A DNA stretch of 6,839 nucleotides. It comes from DASZZX01 sp036260415 (GTDB lineage: Bacteria; Actinomycetota; Nitriliruptoria; Nitriliruptorales; JAHWKO01). The notes under the pieces are model-generated. The model had not been told where the DNA came from. It saw only the letters and a program-made list of their open reading frames with translations, and did not search any database. The stretch is taken from the NCBI GenBank assembly GCA_036260415.1, contig DASZZX010000140.1, positions 1 to 6,839 on the forward strand, given 5' to 3'. This document shows positions 1 through 5,984 of this stretch, one piece after another (positions within the stretch are counted from its first letter, which is position 1; each line of letters begins with the position of its first letter). The translations under genes and the position numbers were made by a program.

Positions 1-127
1 CCCGCCCCGCCGGGCGCCGCCAGCCGATTGCCCGCGCCCCGCCCCGCGGGGCGCCGCCAGCCGATTGCCCGCGCCCCGCCCCGCCGGGCGCCGCCAGCCG
101 ATCGCCCCCGCCCGCCCCGCGGGGGCC
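1..127. repeat. 37-bp GC-rich tandem repeat, about 3.4 copies, truncated by window edge
   Basis: Three consecutive 37-bp units lie at 1-37, 38-74 and 75-111. Unit 2 differs from unit 1 at one base (unit position 11, C to G). Unit 3 differs at two (unit positions 29 and 34). A degenerate fourth copy starts at about 111, one base out of phase, and decays after about 127. Each unit carries the landmark CAGCCGATT or CAGCCGATC (at 21, 58 and 95) and a GC palindrome-like core; in unit 2 this is the perfect 12-bp palindrome GCCCCGCGGGGC (41-52). The array probably extends left of the window. No spacers separate the units, so it is a minisatellite-like array and not CRISPR. It could sit in the intergenic region or in the tail of an unseen gene. 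An open frame can be read through it, but the translation is just Pro/Arg/Ala repeat and is not credible protein. Confidence 0.85.
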
Positions 128-151
128 GTCACCGCTCCACCGTCCTGATGG

Positions 152-167
152 CCCCCATCCCTGGGGG
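152..167. other. Small hairpin; possible end of an upstream transcript
   Basis: CCCCCA (152-157) and TGGGGG (162-167) form a 6-bp stem with a TCCC loop. It is followed by a pyrimidine-rich but T-poor stretch. It could be a weak terminator for an unseen gene to the left, but there is no U tract, so it is only a candidate. Otherwise 128-206 shows no gene or recognised site. Confidence 0.3.
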
Positions 168-206
168 TCCCCTCCATCGTCCACCACAACCCGTCGTGGC
201 CGCCCC

Positions 207-235
207 TTGACGCCCACGCCGCACACCCGCAGAAT
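207..235 (+). promoter_or_regulatory. Candidate sigma-70-type promoter for the whiB gene
   Basis: TTGACG (207-212) is one base from the -35 consensus. A 17-bp spacer separates it from CAGAAT (230-235), a weaker -10. The predicted transcription start is around 242, giving an untranslated leader of about 80 nt. A competing reading places the -10 at TGTAAT (244-249), five of six matches to TATAAT, but no good -35 lies 16-19 bp before it. Assignment is by motif and position only. Confidence 0.45.
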
Positions 236-243
236 GACCGGTG

Positions 244-253
244 TGTAATTACA
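244..253. promoter_or_regulatory. AT-rich perfect palindrome, possible operator of whiB
   Basis: TGTAATTACA is a perfect 10-bp palindrome and the most AT-rich short stretch in its surroundings. It begins about two bases after the predicted start of the whiB transcript, where a bound repressor would block initiation. Its half-site order (GTAA then TTAC) is opposite to the BldD consensus TNAC-N5-GTNA, so it is not a plain BldD box. It has the GT-N4-AC spacing common to several dimeric winged-helix regulators. No regulator is identified. Confidence 0.35.
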
Positions 254-324
254 GCGACGTCGGTACGGGGGCTCCGGACCTGGCGCGCTGAGGGGGGCAG
301 CGGGGAGCGGACGAGGAGCACACC

Positions 325-591
325 GTGGCAGCAATGGCGGCGGCGTTGGGAACGGAGCTGGGCGTCGGTCCGGAGATCAACTGGATGGCCGAGGCGAGGT
401 GCCTGGACGCCGATCCGGAGGCGTTCTTCCCGGAGAAGGGCGGCTCGACCCGCGAGGCTAAGCGGATCTGCGCGGCCTGCGACGTGCGCGAAGCCTGCCT
501 CGAGTACGCCCTCGCCAACGACGAACGCTTCGGCATCTGGGGGGGCATGAGCGAGCGCGAGCGCCGCCGCCTCAAGCGGCTGGCCTGCTGA
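325..591 (+). CDS. whiB2: WhiB-family iron-sulphur transcriptional regulator, WhiB/WhiB2 (WhmD) type
   Basis: This is an 88-residue cytoplasmic transcription factor. WhiB proteins hold a [4Fe-4S] cluster on four cysteines and act with the primary sigma factor. The WhiB/WhiB2 branch is known for sporulation septation in Streptomyces (with WhiA) and septation in mycobacteria. The ligands are C26, C49, C52 and C58 (C-X22-C-X2-C-X5-C). The turn motif GIWGG is at 70-74, followed by the basic DNA-binding tail ERERRRLKRL (77-86). The stretches FFPEKGGSTREAKR (34-47) and CLEYALANDERFGIWGG (58-74) match the WhiB/WhiB2 branch closely from memory. The GTG start at 325 has GAGGAG (313-318) six bases upstream; ATG 334 is a weaker in-frame alternative. 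A fifth cysteine, C88, is the last residue and is not a usual cluster ligand. Family assignment is very secure; the WhiB2 ortholog name rests on remembered similarity and the DUF3499/metallopeptidase neighbourhood. Confidence 0.96.
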   Translation: MAAMAAALGTELGVGPEINWMAEARCLDADPEAFFPEKGGSTREAKRICAACDVREACLEYALANDERFGIWGGMSERERRRLKRLAC

Positions 592-605
592 CCACCGCTC
601 ACCTC

Positions 606-652
606 CGTGGCCACAGGGGCCACGTGTCGGGGCTCGTCGTGGCCGTCCGACA
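606..652. other. Two adjacent inverted repeats downstream of whiB
   Basis: A 7-bp stem pairs 606-612 (CGTGGCC) with 618-624 (GGCCACG) around an ACAGG loop. A second pairs 624-630 (GTGTCGG) with 646-652 (CCGACAC) around 15 nt. The two share base 624 and so compete only at their junction. They lie 15-60 bp after the whiB stop and could terminate or stabilise the whiB mRNA. Neither is followed by a T tract, so an intrinsic terminator is not demonstrated. Confidence 0.35.
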
Positions 653-698
653 CCCACCCCAGGGAGGCGAGTGCCCGGCAGGGTTGCCGGCGGGATTG

Positions 699-707
699 TG
701 GTAGCTT
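699..707 (+). promoter_or_regulatory. Candidate extended -10 promoter for the glycosyltransferase operon
   Basis: TGG followed by TAGCTT (702-707) fits an extended -10 element (TGn-TAnnnT). No convincing -35 lies 16-19 bp upstream, which extended -10 promoters can tolerate. Predicted +1 is at about 714-716, so the transcript would begin at the inverted repeat 716-742. Evidence is motif match and placement only. Confidence 0.35.
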
Positions 708-715
708 CCGGCTCG

Positions 716-742
716 CGACGCCCGCCGACTCGGCGGGCGTCG
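716..742. other. 13-bp perfect inverted repeat in the leader of the glycosyltransferase gene
   Basis: CGACGCCCGCCGA (716-728) is the exact reverse complement of 730-742, with C729 at the centre. As RNA it would form an 11-bp GC stem with a 5-nt loop. There is no T run after it (GCGTTCGG follows). It lies at or next to the predicted start of the operon mRNA, so a 5'-end stabilising hairpin or a protein-binding site is as likely as a whiB terminator. Confidence 0.6.
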
Positions 743-759
743 GCGTTCGGACCGGCCCC

Positions 760-766
760 GGAGGAG
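760..766 (+). promoter_or_regulatory. Strong Shine-Dalgarno pointing to a CTG start at 771
   Basis: GGAGGAG (760-766) ends four bases before the in-frame CTG at 771 and 22 bases before the GTG at 789. An in-frame TAG at 702 limits upstream extension, and no ATG, GTG or TTG lies in frame between 702 and 789. Either translation begins at CTG 771, adding six residues, or this purine run is not the working ribosome binding site. The identical string precedes the next gene at normal spacing. Confidence 0.6.
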
Positions 767-788
767 AGCGCTGGACCCCCGTCCGCGG

Positions 789-3700
789 GTGCTCGCGATC
801 ATCGTGTCGCACGACGGCGCGGCGTGGTTGGGCCAGACCCTCGACGCGCTCGAGGCGCAGGACCACCGCCCCCTCGACATCATCGCGGTCGACAACGGCT
901 CCAGCGACGGGTCCCGCCGGCTGCTGCTGGACCGGCTGGGTCCCGAACGGGTGCTGGTGGCCGAGCGTGACCTGGGATTCCCCGCCGCGCTGAGCATGGC
1001 CCTCGACAGCGGGGTCGCGGCGGCCTCGGACGCCGGCTGGCTGCTCCTGGTCCACGATGACGTGATCCTCGACCCCGACGCCGTGGGGCACCTCGTCGAC
1101 CACGCCTCCGGGGATCCACGACTGGCGGTGGTCGGTCCCAAGCTCCTGCGCCACGACGACCCGCGGCTGCTGCAGCAGGTCGGGATGAGCGTCGACCTGA
1201 CCGGCCGGCCCGAGCCGGGTCTCGAGCCCGACGAGCTCGACCAGGGCCAACGTGACCGGGCCCGACCCGTGCTGTACGTGTCGACCGCGGGCATGCTCGT
1301 GCGCCGGGACGTCTTCGAGCGGCTGGGCCGCCTCGACCGTCGCTACCGCGTCTTCCGGGACGACCTGGACCTGTGCTGGCGCGCGTGGATCGCCGGCTAC
1401 GACGTCGAGGTGGCGCCCGCCGCGGTCGCCCGTCACGTCCGCGCCGCCGCGAACTACGCGCGAGCAGGAACGACCGCGGCCGTCGGACCCCGCTACCTCG
1501 CCGAGCGCAACACGCTCGCCACCCTCCTGAAGTGCTACGGGTCGGCACGCCTGGCCCTGGCCGTTCCGCTTTTCGTGGTGGTCGGCCTGGCGCGCCTGCT
1601 CGGTTTCCTGGTCACCCGCCGGTTCCGCGACGCATGGCAGACCGTGCGGGCCTGGCTGTGGAACGTGCTCCAGCTGCGCGCCACCTGGCGGCTGCGGGCT
1701 CCTGTGCAGACCGCGCGCGTGCGCACCGACAGCGAGCTGCGTCCCCTGTTCGCGCGCACGGCGCCGCGCCTGCGCGGCTACCTGGAGGCACTGGGCGACG
1801 TGGTCTCCGGAGGCGACTTCGCGATCCCCGCGCCCCCCGCCGAACGCACCGAGGAGGAGGGCGGCCCGCTCCAGCAGTTGGCGCTGACCGTGCGCCGTCA
1901 GCCGGTCCTGGCCACCGCGACCGTGCTGGTCCTGCTGGTCCTGGTGAGCGCCATCCCGCTGTTGGGTGGTGGTGCCCTACGGGGCGGTGACTTCGCCCCG
2001 TGGCCCGACACCTCCCGGAGCTTCCTGCGGGCGTACGCCTCGGGCTGGAACGACGTCGGCGGGCTGGGGTCCGCCGTGCCCGCCTCGCCGGCCCAGGCCC
2101 TGCTCGGTCTGGTGGGACTGGCCGCCCTGGGCAACAGCTGGCTGGCCCCTCGACTGCTGCTGTTCGGTTGCCTGCCGGTCGCGTGGCTGCTCGCGCTGCG
2201 CGCTGGGGTCGTGCTGACGCCCCAGCGGCTCCCTCGCGTGGTGGGCGCCACCGTGTACGCCCTGAGCCCCCCGGTCCTCGCCGCCGTGACGACCGGTCGG
2301 CTCGGCGGGATCGCGGTGGCCGTCATGCTGCCCGGCCTGGTCCTGGCCGGCGCACGGCTCACCGACCCCGCCTCGCGCCCGGTTACGGCGTGGCGCGCGA
2401 CCGCCGGGGCGGCGATCCTGGCGGCGCTGCTGGTGGCGTTCGAACCTCCCGCCGCGCTGGGGATCCTGCTCGCGGCCGTCGTCGGCCTCGTGGCGGTCAA
2501 CGGTTTGCCCGTCAGCGCGGCCGCGCGACGGGGCGCGTCGGCACGGATCCTGGCGGCGACCGCTGGCGCCTTCCTGCTGCTGCTGCCCTGGTCGCTGGTC
2601 CTCCTCACCCACGGGTCACCGGTCTTCGGCGGGTTCACGGACCCGCGCGCCACACCCGCGCCGTTCCTGCGGTGGCTGTTGCTGGCACCCGACCTCGCCG
2701 GCTTCCCTGGAGCGTGGGTCGGCATCGCGTTCCCGGCGGCAGGTCTGCTGGGCCTCCTGATCGGTTTCCCCCGGCGCCCGTCGACCGTGGGGGTGCTGTG
2801 GGCGACCGTCCTGCTGTCGGTGCTGGCCGCATGGGGACTGGGACGTGCCGGGGCGGCCGCCCTCGCCTGGCCGGGGCTGGTGCTGCTGCTCGCCGCGCTC
2901 GCGTACGCGGGGCTGCTGGCCACCGCTTTCGCGACCGCGGGCGAGGAGTTGACCGTGCACGCGTTCGGCTGGCGCCAGATCCTGTCGGTCTCGACGGGCA
3001 CGGTCGTCGGGCTCGGTGGCGTCGGCGCCGCCGCCTACCTGGTCACCGACCCGTGGGGGGCGTTCACCGTCGGTACCCAGGCGCTGCCCGCGTTCATCGG
3101 GACCGACGACGCCGTCGGTCCCTACCGGGTGCTTGTCGTCAGCGACGAGGACGGCCTGGTCCGCTGGGACCTGACCGGGTCGCAGGGGCCCACCATGCTG
3201 CGGTACGGCGTCCCCCACCCCGACGACCTGATCGACCTGGTCGGCTCGAGCATCCGCGACATCGCCGCCGGGGTGAGCCCTGCAGCCGCCTCACGGCTGG
3301 GACTCGCCAACGTGCGCTACGTCCACGTGCCGGAAGGCGGTCGTTCGCCCGCGCTGGAGGGCGCGCTCGCCCAGCAGGCCGACCTCGAACCTCAACCGCT
3401 GGAACAGGGGCTGGTCTACAGCGTGCGGCGGTGGCTGCCGCGGGCCGCCTACGTGCCGCCGGGCGTCGCCGCGTCCGTGGCGCGGCGGGGCGAGGTGCCG
3501 CCGGACGCCCAGCCGCTCGGCCTGCGGGTGGCGGAGGACGACGTGTTCGAGGGCAGCGTCCCGTCCGATGGCGCCATCCTGCTCGCGGAGGCCGAGCATC
3601 CCGGCTGGCGCGCCGAGGCCGACGGGGCACCCCTCGAGGCACGCCCCCACTTCGGTCTCATACGGTTCCTCGTGCCCGACGCCGCGGAGCGTGTGACGGT

Positions 3701-3815
3701 CACCTTCGCCCGCCAGGGCCGGCGCACCGCGGCGGTGACGATCCAGTCGCTGTTCGCGCTGCTGGCGGTGTCGCTGCTCCTGCGCCCGCCCGGCTTCGCG
3801 GAGGAGCGGTCGTGA
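789..3815 (+). CDS. Large membrane protein: N-terminal GT2 glycosyltransferase fused to a multispanning, GT-C/YfhO-like region
   Basis: 1008 residues from GTG 789, or 1014 from CTG 771. Residues 1-240 are a GT-A fold family 2 glycosyltransferase: VSHDG (6-10), nucleotide-sugar site DNGSSDGS (35-42), DxD-type metal site VHDD (88-91), and the acceptor-side motif FRDDLDLCWR (189-198). A hydrophobic segment follows (about 254-275), then a basic linker to about 370. About ten hydrophobic helices then run from 373 to 751. A long loop after the first (395-433) holds acidic residues D401, D407 and D422. Residues 752-980 form a large non-membrane domain, probably outside the cell, ending in a PGWRAEADG motif (938-946) reminiscent of the C-terminal beta domain of YfhO-like and GT-C proteins. 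A last helix spans about 981-998. The expected role is transfer of sugars onto a lipid-linked or envelope glycan; donor and acceptor are unknown. It overlaps the next gene by 4 nt. The GT2 call is firm; GT-C activity of the second half is inference. Confidence 0.9.
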   Translation: MLAIIVSHDGAAWLGQTLDALEAQDHRPLDIIAVDNGSSDGSRRLLLDRLGPERVLVAERDLGFPAALSMALDSGVAAASDAGWLLLVHDDVILDPDAVGHLVDHASGDPRLAVVGPKLLRHDDPRLLQQVGMSVDLTGRPEPGLEPDELDQGQRDRARPVLYVSTAGMLVRRDVFERLGRLDRRYRVFRDDLDLCWRAWIAGYDVEVAPAAVARHVRAAANYARAGTTAAVGPRYLAERNTLATLLKCYGSARLALAVPLFVVVGLARLLGFLVTRRFRDAWQTVRAWLWNVLQLRATWRLRAPVQTARVRTDSELRPLFARTAPRLRGYLEALGDVVSGGDFAIPAPPAERTEEEGGPLQQLALTVRRQPVLATATVLVLLVLVSAIPLLGGGALRGGDFAPWPDTSRSFLRAYASGWNDVGGLGSAVPASPAQALLGLVGLAALGNSWLAPRLLLFGCLPVAWLLALRAGVVLTPQRLPRVVGATVYALSPPVLAAVTTGRLGGIAVAVMLPGLVLAGARLTDPASRPVTAWRATAGAAILAALLVAFEPPAALGILLAAVVGLVAVNGLPVSAAARRGASARILAATAGAFLLLLPWSLVLLTHGSPVFGGFTDPRATPAPFLRWLLLAPDLAGFPGAWVGIAFPAAGLLGLLIGFPRRPSTVGVLWATVLLSVLAAWGLGRAGAAALAWPGLVLLLAALAYAGLLATAFATAGEELTVHAFGWRQILSVSTGTVVGLGGVGAAAYLVTDPWGAFTVGTQALPAFIGTDDAVGPYRVLVVSDEDGLVRWDLTGSQGPTMLRYGVPHPDDLIDLVGSSIRDIAAGVSPAAASRLGLANVRYVHVPEGGRSPALEGALAQQADLEPQPLEQGLVYSVRRWLPRAAYVPPGVAASVARRGEVPPDAQPLGLRVAEDDVFEGSVPSDGAILLAEAEHPGWRAEADGAPLEARPHFGLIRFLVPDAAERVTVTFARQGRRTAAVTIQSLFALLAVSLLLRPPGFAEERS
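3800..3806 (+). promoter_or_regulatory. Shine-Dalgarno that fixes the start of the DUF5719-like gene
   Basis: GGAGGAG lies inside the last codons of the glycosyltransferase gene, five bases before GTG 3812. That GTG overlaps the upstream TGA stop as GTGA. The frame is open for a long way upstream, so this site, the overlap and the signal-anchor helix that follows are what define the real start. The arrangement predicts translational coupling of the two genes. Confidence 0.85.
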
Positions 3816-5479
3816 GACGCTGGCCGGCACCGGCCGCGGCCATGCGGACCGTCACCTCCACGCTGCTGGCGCTCGGCCTGGTGGTGGTGGCGGCGGTGGC
3901 GGGGGCGGTGCTCGACCTGGTCGCACCCCCGGCCGACGTGGCGGCCCCCAGCCCCGGGGTGGCGGATCAGGCCGTGTCGGGCGCCTGGTACTGCGCGGTC
4001 GGGGACACGGCCGAGGGCGATGCGATGTTCGTCGCGGCTGCAGCCCCTCCGAGCGTTCCTGCCGGCGGAGCTGTGCGGATCGACACGTTCGACGGCGGCC
4101 AAGCCCAGCGTGGGGAGGAGAGCGACCTCTTCCCCGGGGCGATGACGGTGCGGGGGGTCCCGGGGGGACACGAGCAGCTGGGGGTCGCCGTGCGCTGGTG
4201 GCAGTCCCCTGTGGCCGTGTCACGGCTGTGGCTGCGGGGAGTGGCCGGCGAGCCATCCGGCCCCGTCGAGGGGCCGTGCACCTCCGAGCCCAGCGTGACC
4301 TGGTTCCTGCCGGGTGTGACGACGGTCGATGCGGCGCAGGCGCGGATCGTCCTGGCCAACCCCTTCGAGACCGACGCGGCCATCTCGGTCGAGCTGCTCA
4401 GCCCCGAGGGCGTGGAACGTCCGCAGCTGCTCAAGAACGTCACCGTACAAGCCCGGTCGGTCCAGGTGGTCGACCTCAACCGCCACGCTCCCGAGGTCGC
4501 CGACCTGGGGGCGGTCGTGCGGGTCCGGGCCGGTCGGGTGGTGGCCGAGGCCTGGCAGAGCCTCGACGCGGCCGTGGGCGGGATCGAGGGGGTGACCCTC
4601 GTGCGCCTCGCTCCGGCCCCGCGTGACGCGTGGACGATCCCCTGGTTCCAGGGGGCCGGAGCGACCTCCTGGCTGTGGGTGACCAACCCGGGTGAACGCC
4701 CGGCGTCCGTGACCGTGACCGTCCACACCGGGGCGGGAGGCGTGCCCCCCGAGGGCCTGGAGGAGATCGACGTCCCCGCGGGCGCGGTGCGCCGGGTGGA
4801 CCTGCGGGGCGTGCTGCCCGAGGACGTGGGCGGCGGGGCGGCGACGGTGACCTCGGTGAACGGCGTCCCGGTCGTGGTCTCCGGCGCGACCCAGATCCGC
4901 ACCCCCAGCGGCGAGCGCTCGGGTCACGCGGTGCAGTTGGGCGAACCGCGGGCGGACACCTCGTGGACCATCCCGACCGGTCCGGGCGGTGGACGCACCG
5001 AGGTCCTCCACCTCGTGAACCCGACCGCGCAGCCCGCCACGGCTCAGGTGCAGATCGTCGATGCCACCGCCACACTGGCGCCCGAGGAGCTGCAGGCGGT
5101 CGGCGTCCCGCCGGGGACCGCGGTGGACATCGACCTGAGCGGCGCCACGGAGGCCCTCGACCAGCACACCATCTTCGTGACCTCACAGGGCAGCGGAGTG
5201 GTGGCGGGAGTGCACACCTTCAACCGCGCCACACCCCTCGGGCTGGTGGCGCACCCGGGCGTCCCGAGCTGGACATGGACCGGCGGCAGGCCCGTGGCAC
5301 CGGTGGAGTTCGCGCCCGGCCTGCCACAGCGGCTGGGGACCGACCTCGGTCCGGCCACGACCCCCTCACCCAGCCCGTCCCCGGTCGTGACCACCCCGCC
5401 GACCCCGCGGTCGGTGGAGGAGCCGTCGCCCACCGGCGAGGCACCCCAACCGACGGCGACGGCCGCGCCCGCCCCCTGA
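3812..5479 (+). CDS. Secreted or membrane-anchored DUF5719-like protein with three beta-rich repeats
   Basis: 555 residues with no recognised enzyme motif. A short basic N-terminus (MRRW) and a hydrophobic helix at about 14-35 form a signal peptide or signal anchor. There is no lipobox cysteine. Residues 50-160 are an N-terminal domain with the only two cysteines, C61 and C156, which could form a disulphide. Three diverged repeats of about 110 residues follow, each opening with W-x-x-P (W164, W274, W385), then an NP turn (N183, N292, N403), then a hydrophobic strand ending in Asp-Leu (D221, D330, D441). The tail from about 512 is Pro/Thr/Ser-rich, including a PSPSPSP run, resembling a wall-spanning linker. 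The match to DUF5719 is from memory of the family's usual place next to this kind of glycosyltransferase and of its WxxP/NP repeats. Coupling to the upstream gene suggests a joint role in envelope glycan assembly; the actual function is unknown. GTG 3812 is a firm start. Confidence 0.85.
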   Translation: MRRWPAPAAAMRTVTSTLLALGLVVVAAVAGAVLDLVAPPADVAAPSPGVADQAVSGAWYCAVGDTAEGDAMFVAAAAPPSVPAGGAVRIDTFDGGQAQRGEESDLFPGAMTVRGVPGGHEQLGVAVRWWQSPVAVSRLWLRGVAGEPSGPVEGPCTSEPSVTWFLPGVTTVDAAQARIVLANPFETDAAISVELLSPEGVERPQLLKNVTVQARSVQVVDLNRHAPEVADLGAVVRVRAGRVVAEAWQSLDAAVGGIEGVTLVRLAPAPRDAWTIPWFQGAGATSWLWVTNPGERPASVTVTVHTGAGGVPPEGLEEIDVPAGAVRRVDLRGVLPEDVGGGAATVTSVNGVPVVVSGATQIRTPSGERSGHAVQLGEPRADTSWTIPTGPGGGRTEVLHLVNPTAQPATAQVQIVDATATLAPEELQAVGVPPGTAVDIDLSGATEALDQHTIFVTSQGSGVVAGVHTFNRATPLGLVAHPGVPSWTWTGGRPVAPVEFAPGLPQRLGTDLGPATTPSPSPSPVVTTPPTPRSVEEPSPTGEAPQPTATAAPAP

Positions 5480-5487
5480 GCGGCTCA
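5477..5487. other. Palindrome made by two convergent stop codons
   Basis: TGAGC-G-GCTCA is a perfect inverted repeat whose two ends are the stop codon of the plus-strand gene (5477-5479) and that of the minus-strand gene (5485-5487). Only 5 nt separate the coding regions and no intrinsic terminator fits between them, so each transcript probably runs into the other gene. A 6-bp stem inside the plus gene (5399-5404 with 5409-5414, loop CCGC) is the nearest strong hairpin. Confidence 0.6.
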
Positions 5488-5910
5488 CCAACCGAGTTCG
5501 TCCAGCCGATCGTCGTCGATCCCGAAGTGGTGCGCGAGCTCGTGCACCACGACCTCGCGAACGAGCGCGGCCAGCTCCTCCTTGTTGGCGACGCGCGCCT
5601 CGATCGGCCGGCGGTAGAGCGTGATGCGGTCGGGCAACACGGCGGGATCCCCCGCGCGGTCGGTGCGCGGCACACCCTGGTACAGGCCCAGCAGCACCTC
5701 GTCGCCACGGCCGAGGACGTCGGCCGGGGGCATGTCTTCCACCACGATCTGGACGTTCTCCACGTACGACAACAGACCGCGGGGCAGATCATCGAGGGCC
5801 GCGTCCACCAGGCGTCCGAACCGTCCCCGGTCCGCCACCCTGAAGCCGTCGCTGGGGCGACGCCGGCGGTCGGCGTCGGCGCGACGGTGACGAGCGTGAC
5901 GATCATCCAT
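5485..5910 (-). CDS. Small zincin-like metallopeptidase family protein (Zincin_1 type)
   Basis: 141 residues and cytoplasmic, with no signal peptide or membrane helix. The catalytic zinc motif is HELAHHFGIDD (123-133): H123 and H127 are zinc ligands, E124 is the general base, and the spacing HExxHxxGxxD makes D133 the candidate third ligand. The conserved run before it includes VEDMPP (57-62) and LGLYQGVP (74-81), then PDRITLYRRPIE (93-104), all characteristic of this short 'possibly catalytic' family from memory. Residues 1-20 are basic and disordered-looking. The ATG at 5910 is chosen because a TACCCT -10 lies eight bases before it, suggesting a leaderless mRNA, and no ATG, GTG or TTG that looks better was seen upstream. 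It converges on the DUF5719-like gene and diverges from the candidate RNA at 5985. Members commonly lie beside DUF3499 and whiB2 in actinobacteria. The physiological substrate is unknown. Confidence 0.93.
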   Translation of the reverse strand: MDDRHARHRRADADRRRRPSDGFRVADRGRFGRLVDAALDDLPRGLLSYVENVQIVVEDMPPADVLGRGDEVLLGLYQGVPRTDRAGDPAVLPDRITLYRRPIEARVANKEELAALVREVVVHELAHHFGIDDDRLDELGW

Positions 5911-5918
5911 CCCCGGCG

Positions 5919-5924
5919 AGGGTA
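5919..5924 (-). promoter_or_regulatory. Candidate -10 for leaderless transcription of the metallopeptidase gene
   Basis: On the minus strand TACCCT (5924 down to 5919) precedes ATG 5910 by eight bases, leaving no room for a Shine-Dalgarno and none is visible. No clear -35 was found at 16-19 bp. This would put transcription start at or next to the start codon, a common arrangement in actinobacteria. Confidence 0.4.
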
Positions 5925-5948
5925 CGCCGCGACCGGGGGCCGTGGTGG

Positions 5949-5978
5949 TTGACAGTCGCCGGCCACGCGTGGTACCCT
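5949..5978 (+). promoter_or_regulatory. Near-consensus promoter reading right, toward the candidate RNA
   Basis: TTGACA (5949-5954) is a perfect -35. An 18-bp spacer leads to TACCCT (5973-5978), a typical high-GC actinobacterial -10, extended by TGG immediately before it (5970-5972). This is the strongest promoter match in the window. The predicted +1 is G5985. It lies 354 bp upstream of the DUF3499 start, which has its own -10, so it appears to serve a separate RNA or a long leader. Confidence 0.75.
5963..5972. promoter_or_regulatory. Perfect palindrome inside the promoter spacer, possible operator
   Basis: CCACGCGTGG is a perfect 10-bp palindrome lying between the -35 and -10 elements and abutting the -10. 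A dimeric regulator bound there would block or remodel the promoter. The regulator is unknown, and a palindrome of this size can occur by chance in GC-rich DNA. Confidence 0.35.
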
Positions 5979-5984
5979 GTTGAG

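Noticed and set aside
1..127. CRISPR array
   Set aside because: The 37-bp units abut directly with no unique spacers.
28..210. 60-codon frame through the repeat array
   Set aside because: It encodes only repeat-derived Pro/Arg/Ala sequence, has no ribosome binding site and ends in non-coding DNA.
716..742. Intrinsic rho-independent terminator of whiB
   Set aside because: The stem is strong but no T run follows, and it sits beside a candidate start site. Kept as an inverted repeat of unknown role.
249..1436. 395-codon open frame on the minus strand
   Set aside because: It lies opposite whiB and the GT2 domain, both of which carry clear family motifs. Long antisense frames are normal in DNA this GC-rich, and its translation shows no recognisable domain.
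2000..3811. Upstream extension of the DUF5719-like frame through the glycosyltransferase gene
   Set aside because: The extension is Arg/Pro/Ala-rich out-of-frame translation of membrane helices. The Shine-Dalgarno, GTGA overlap and signal anchor place the start at 3812.
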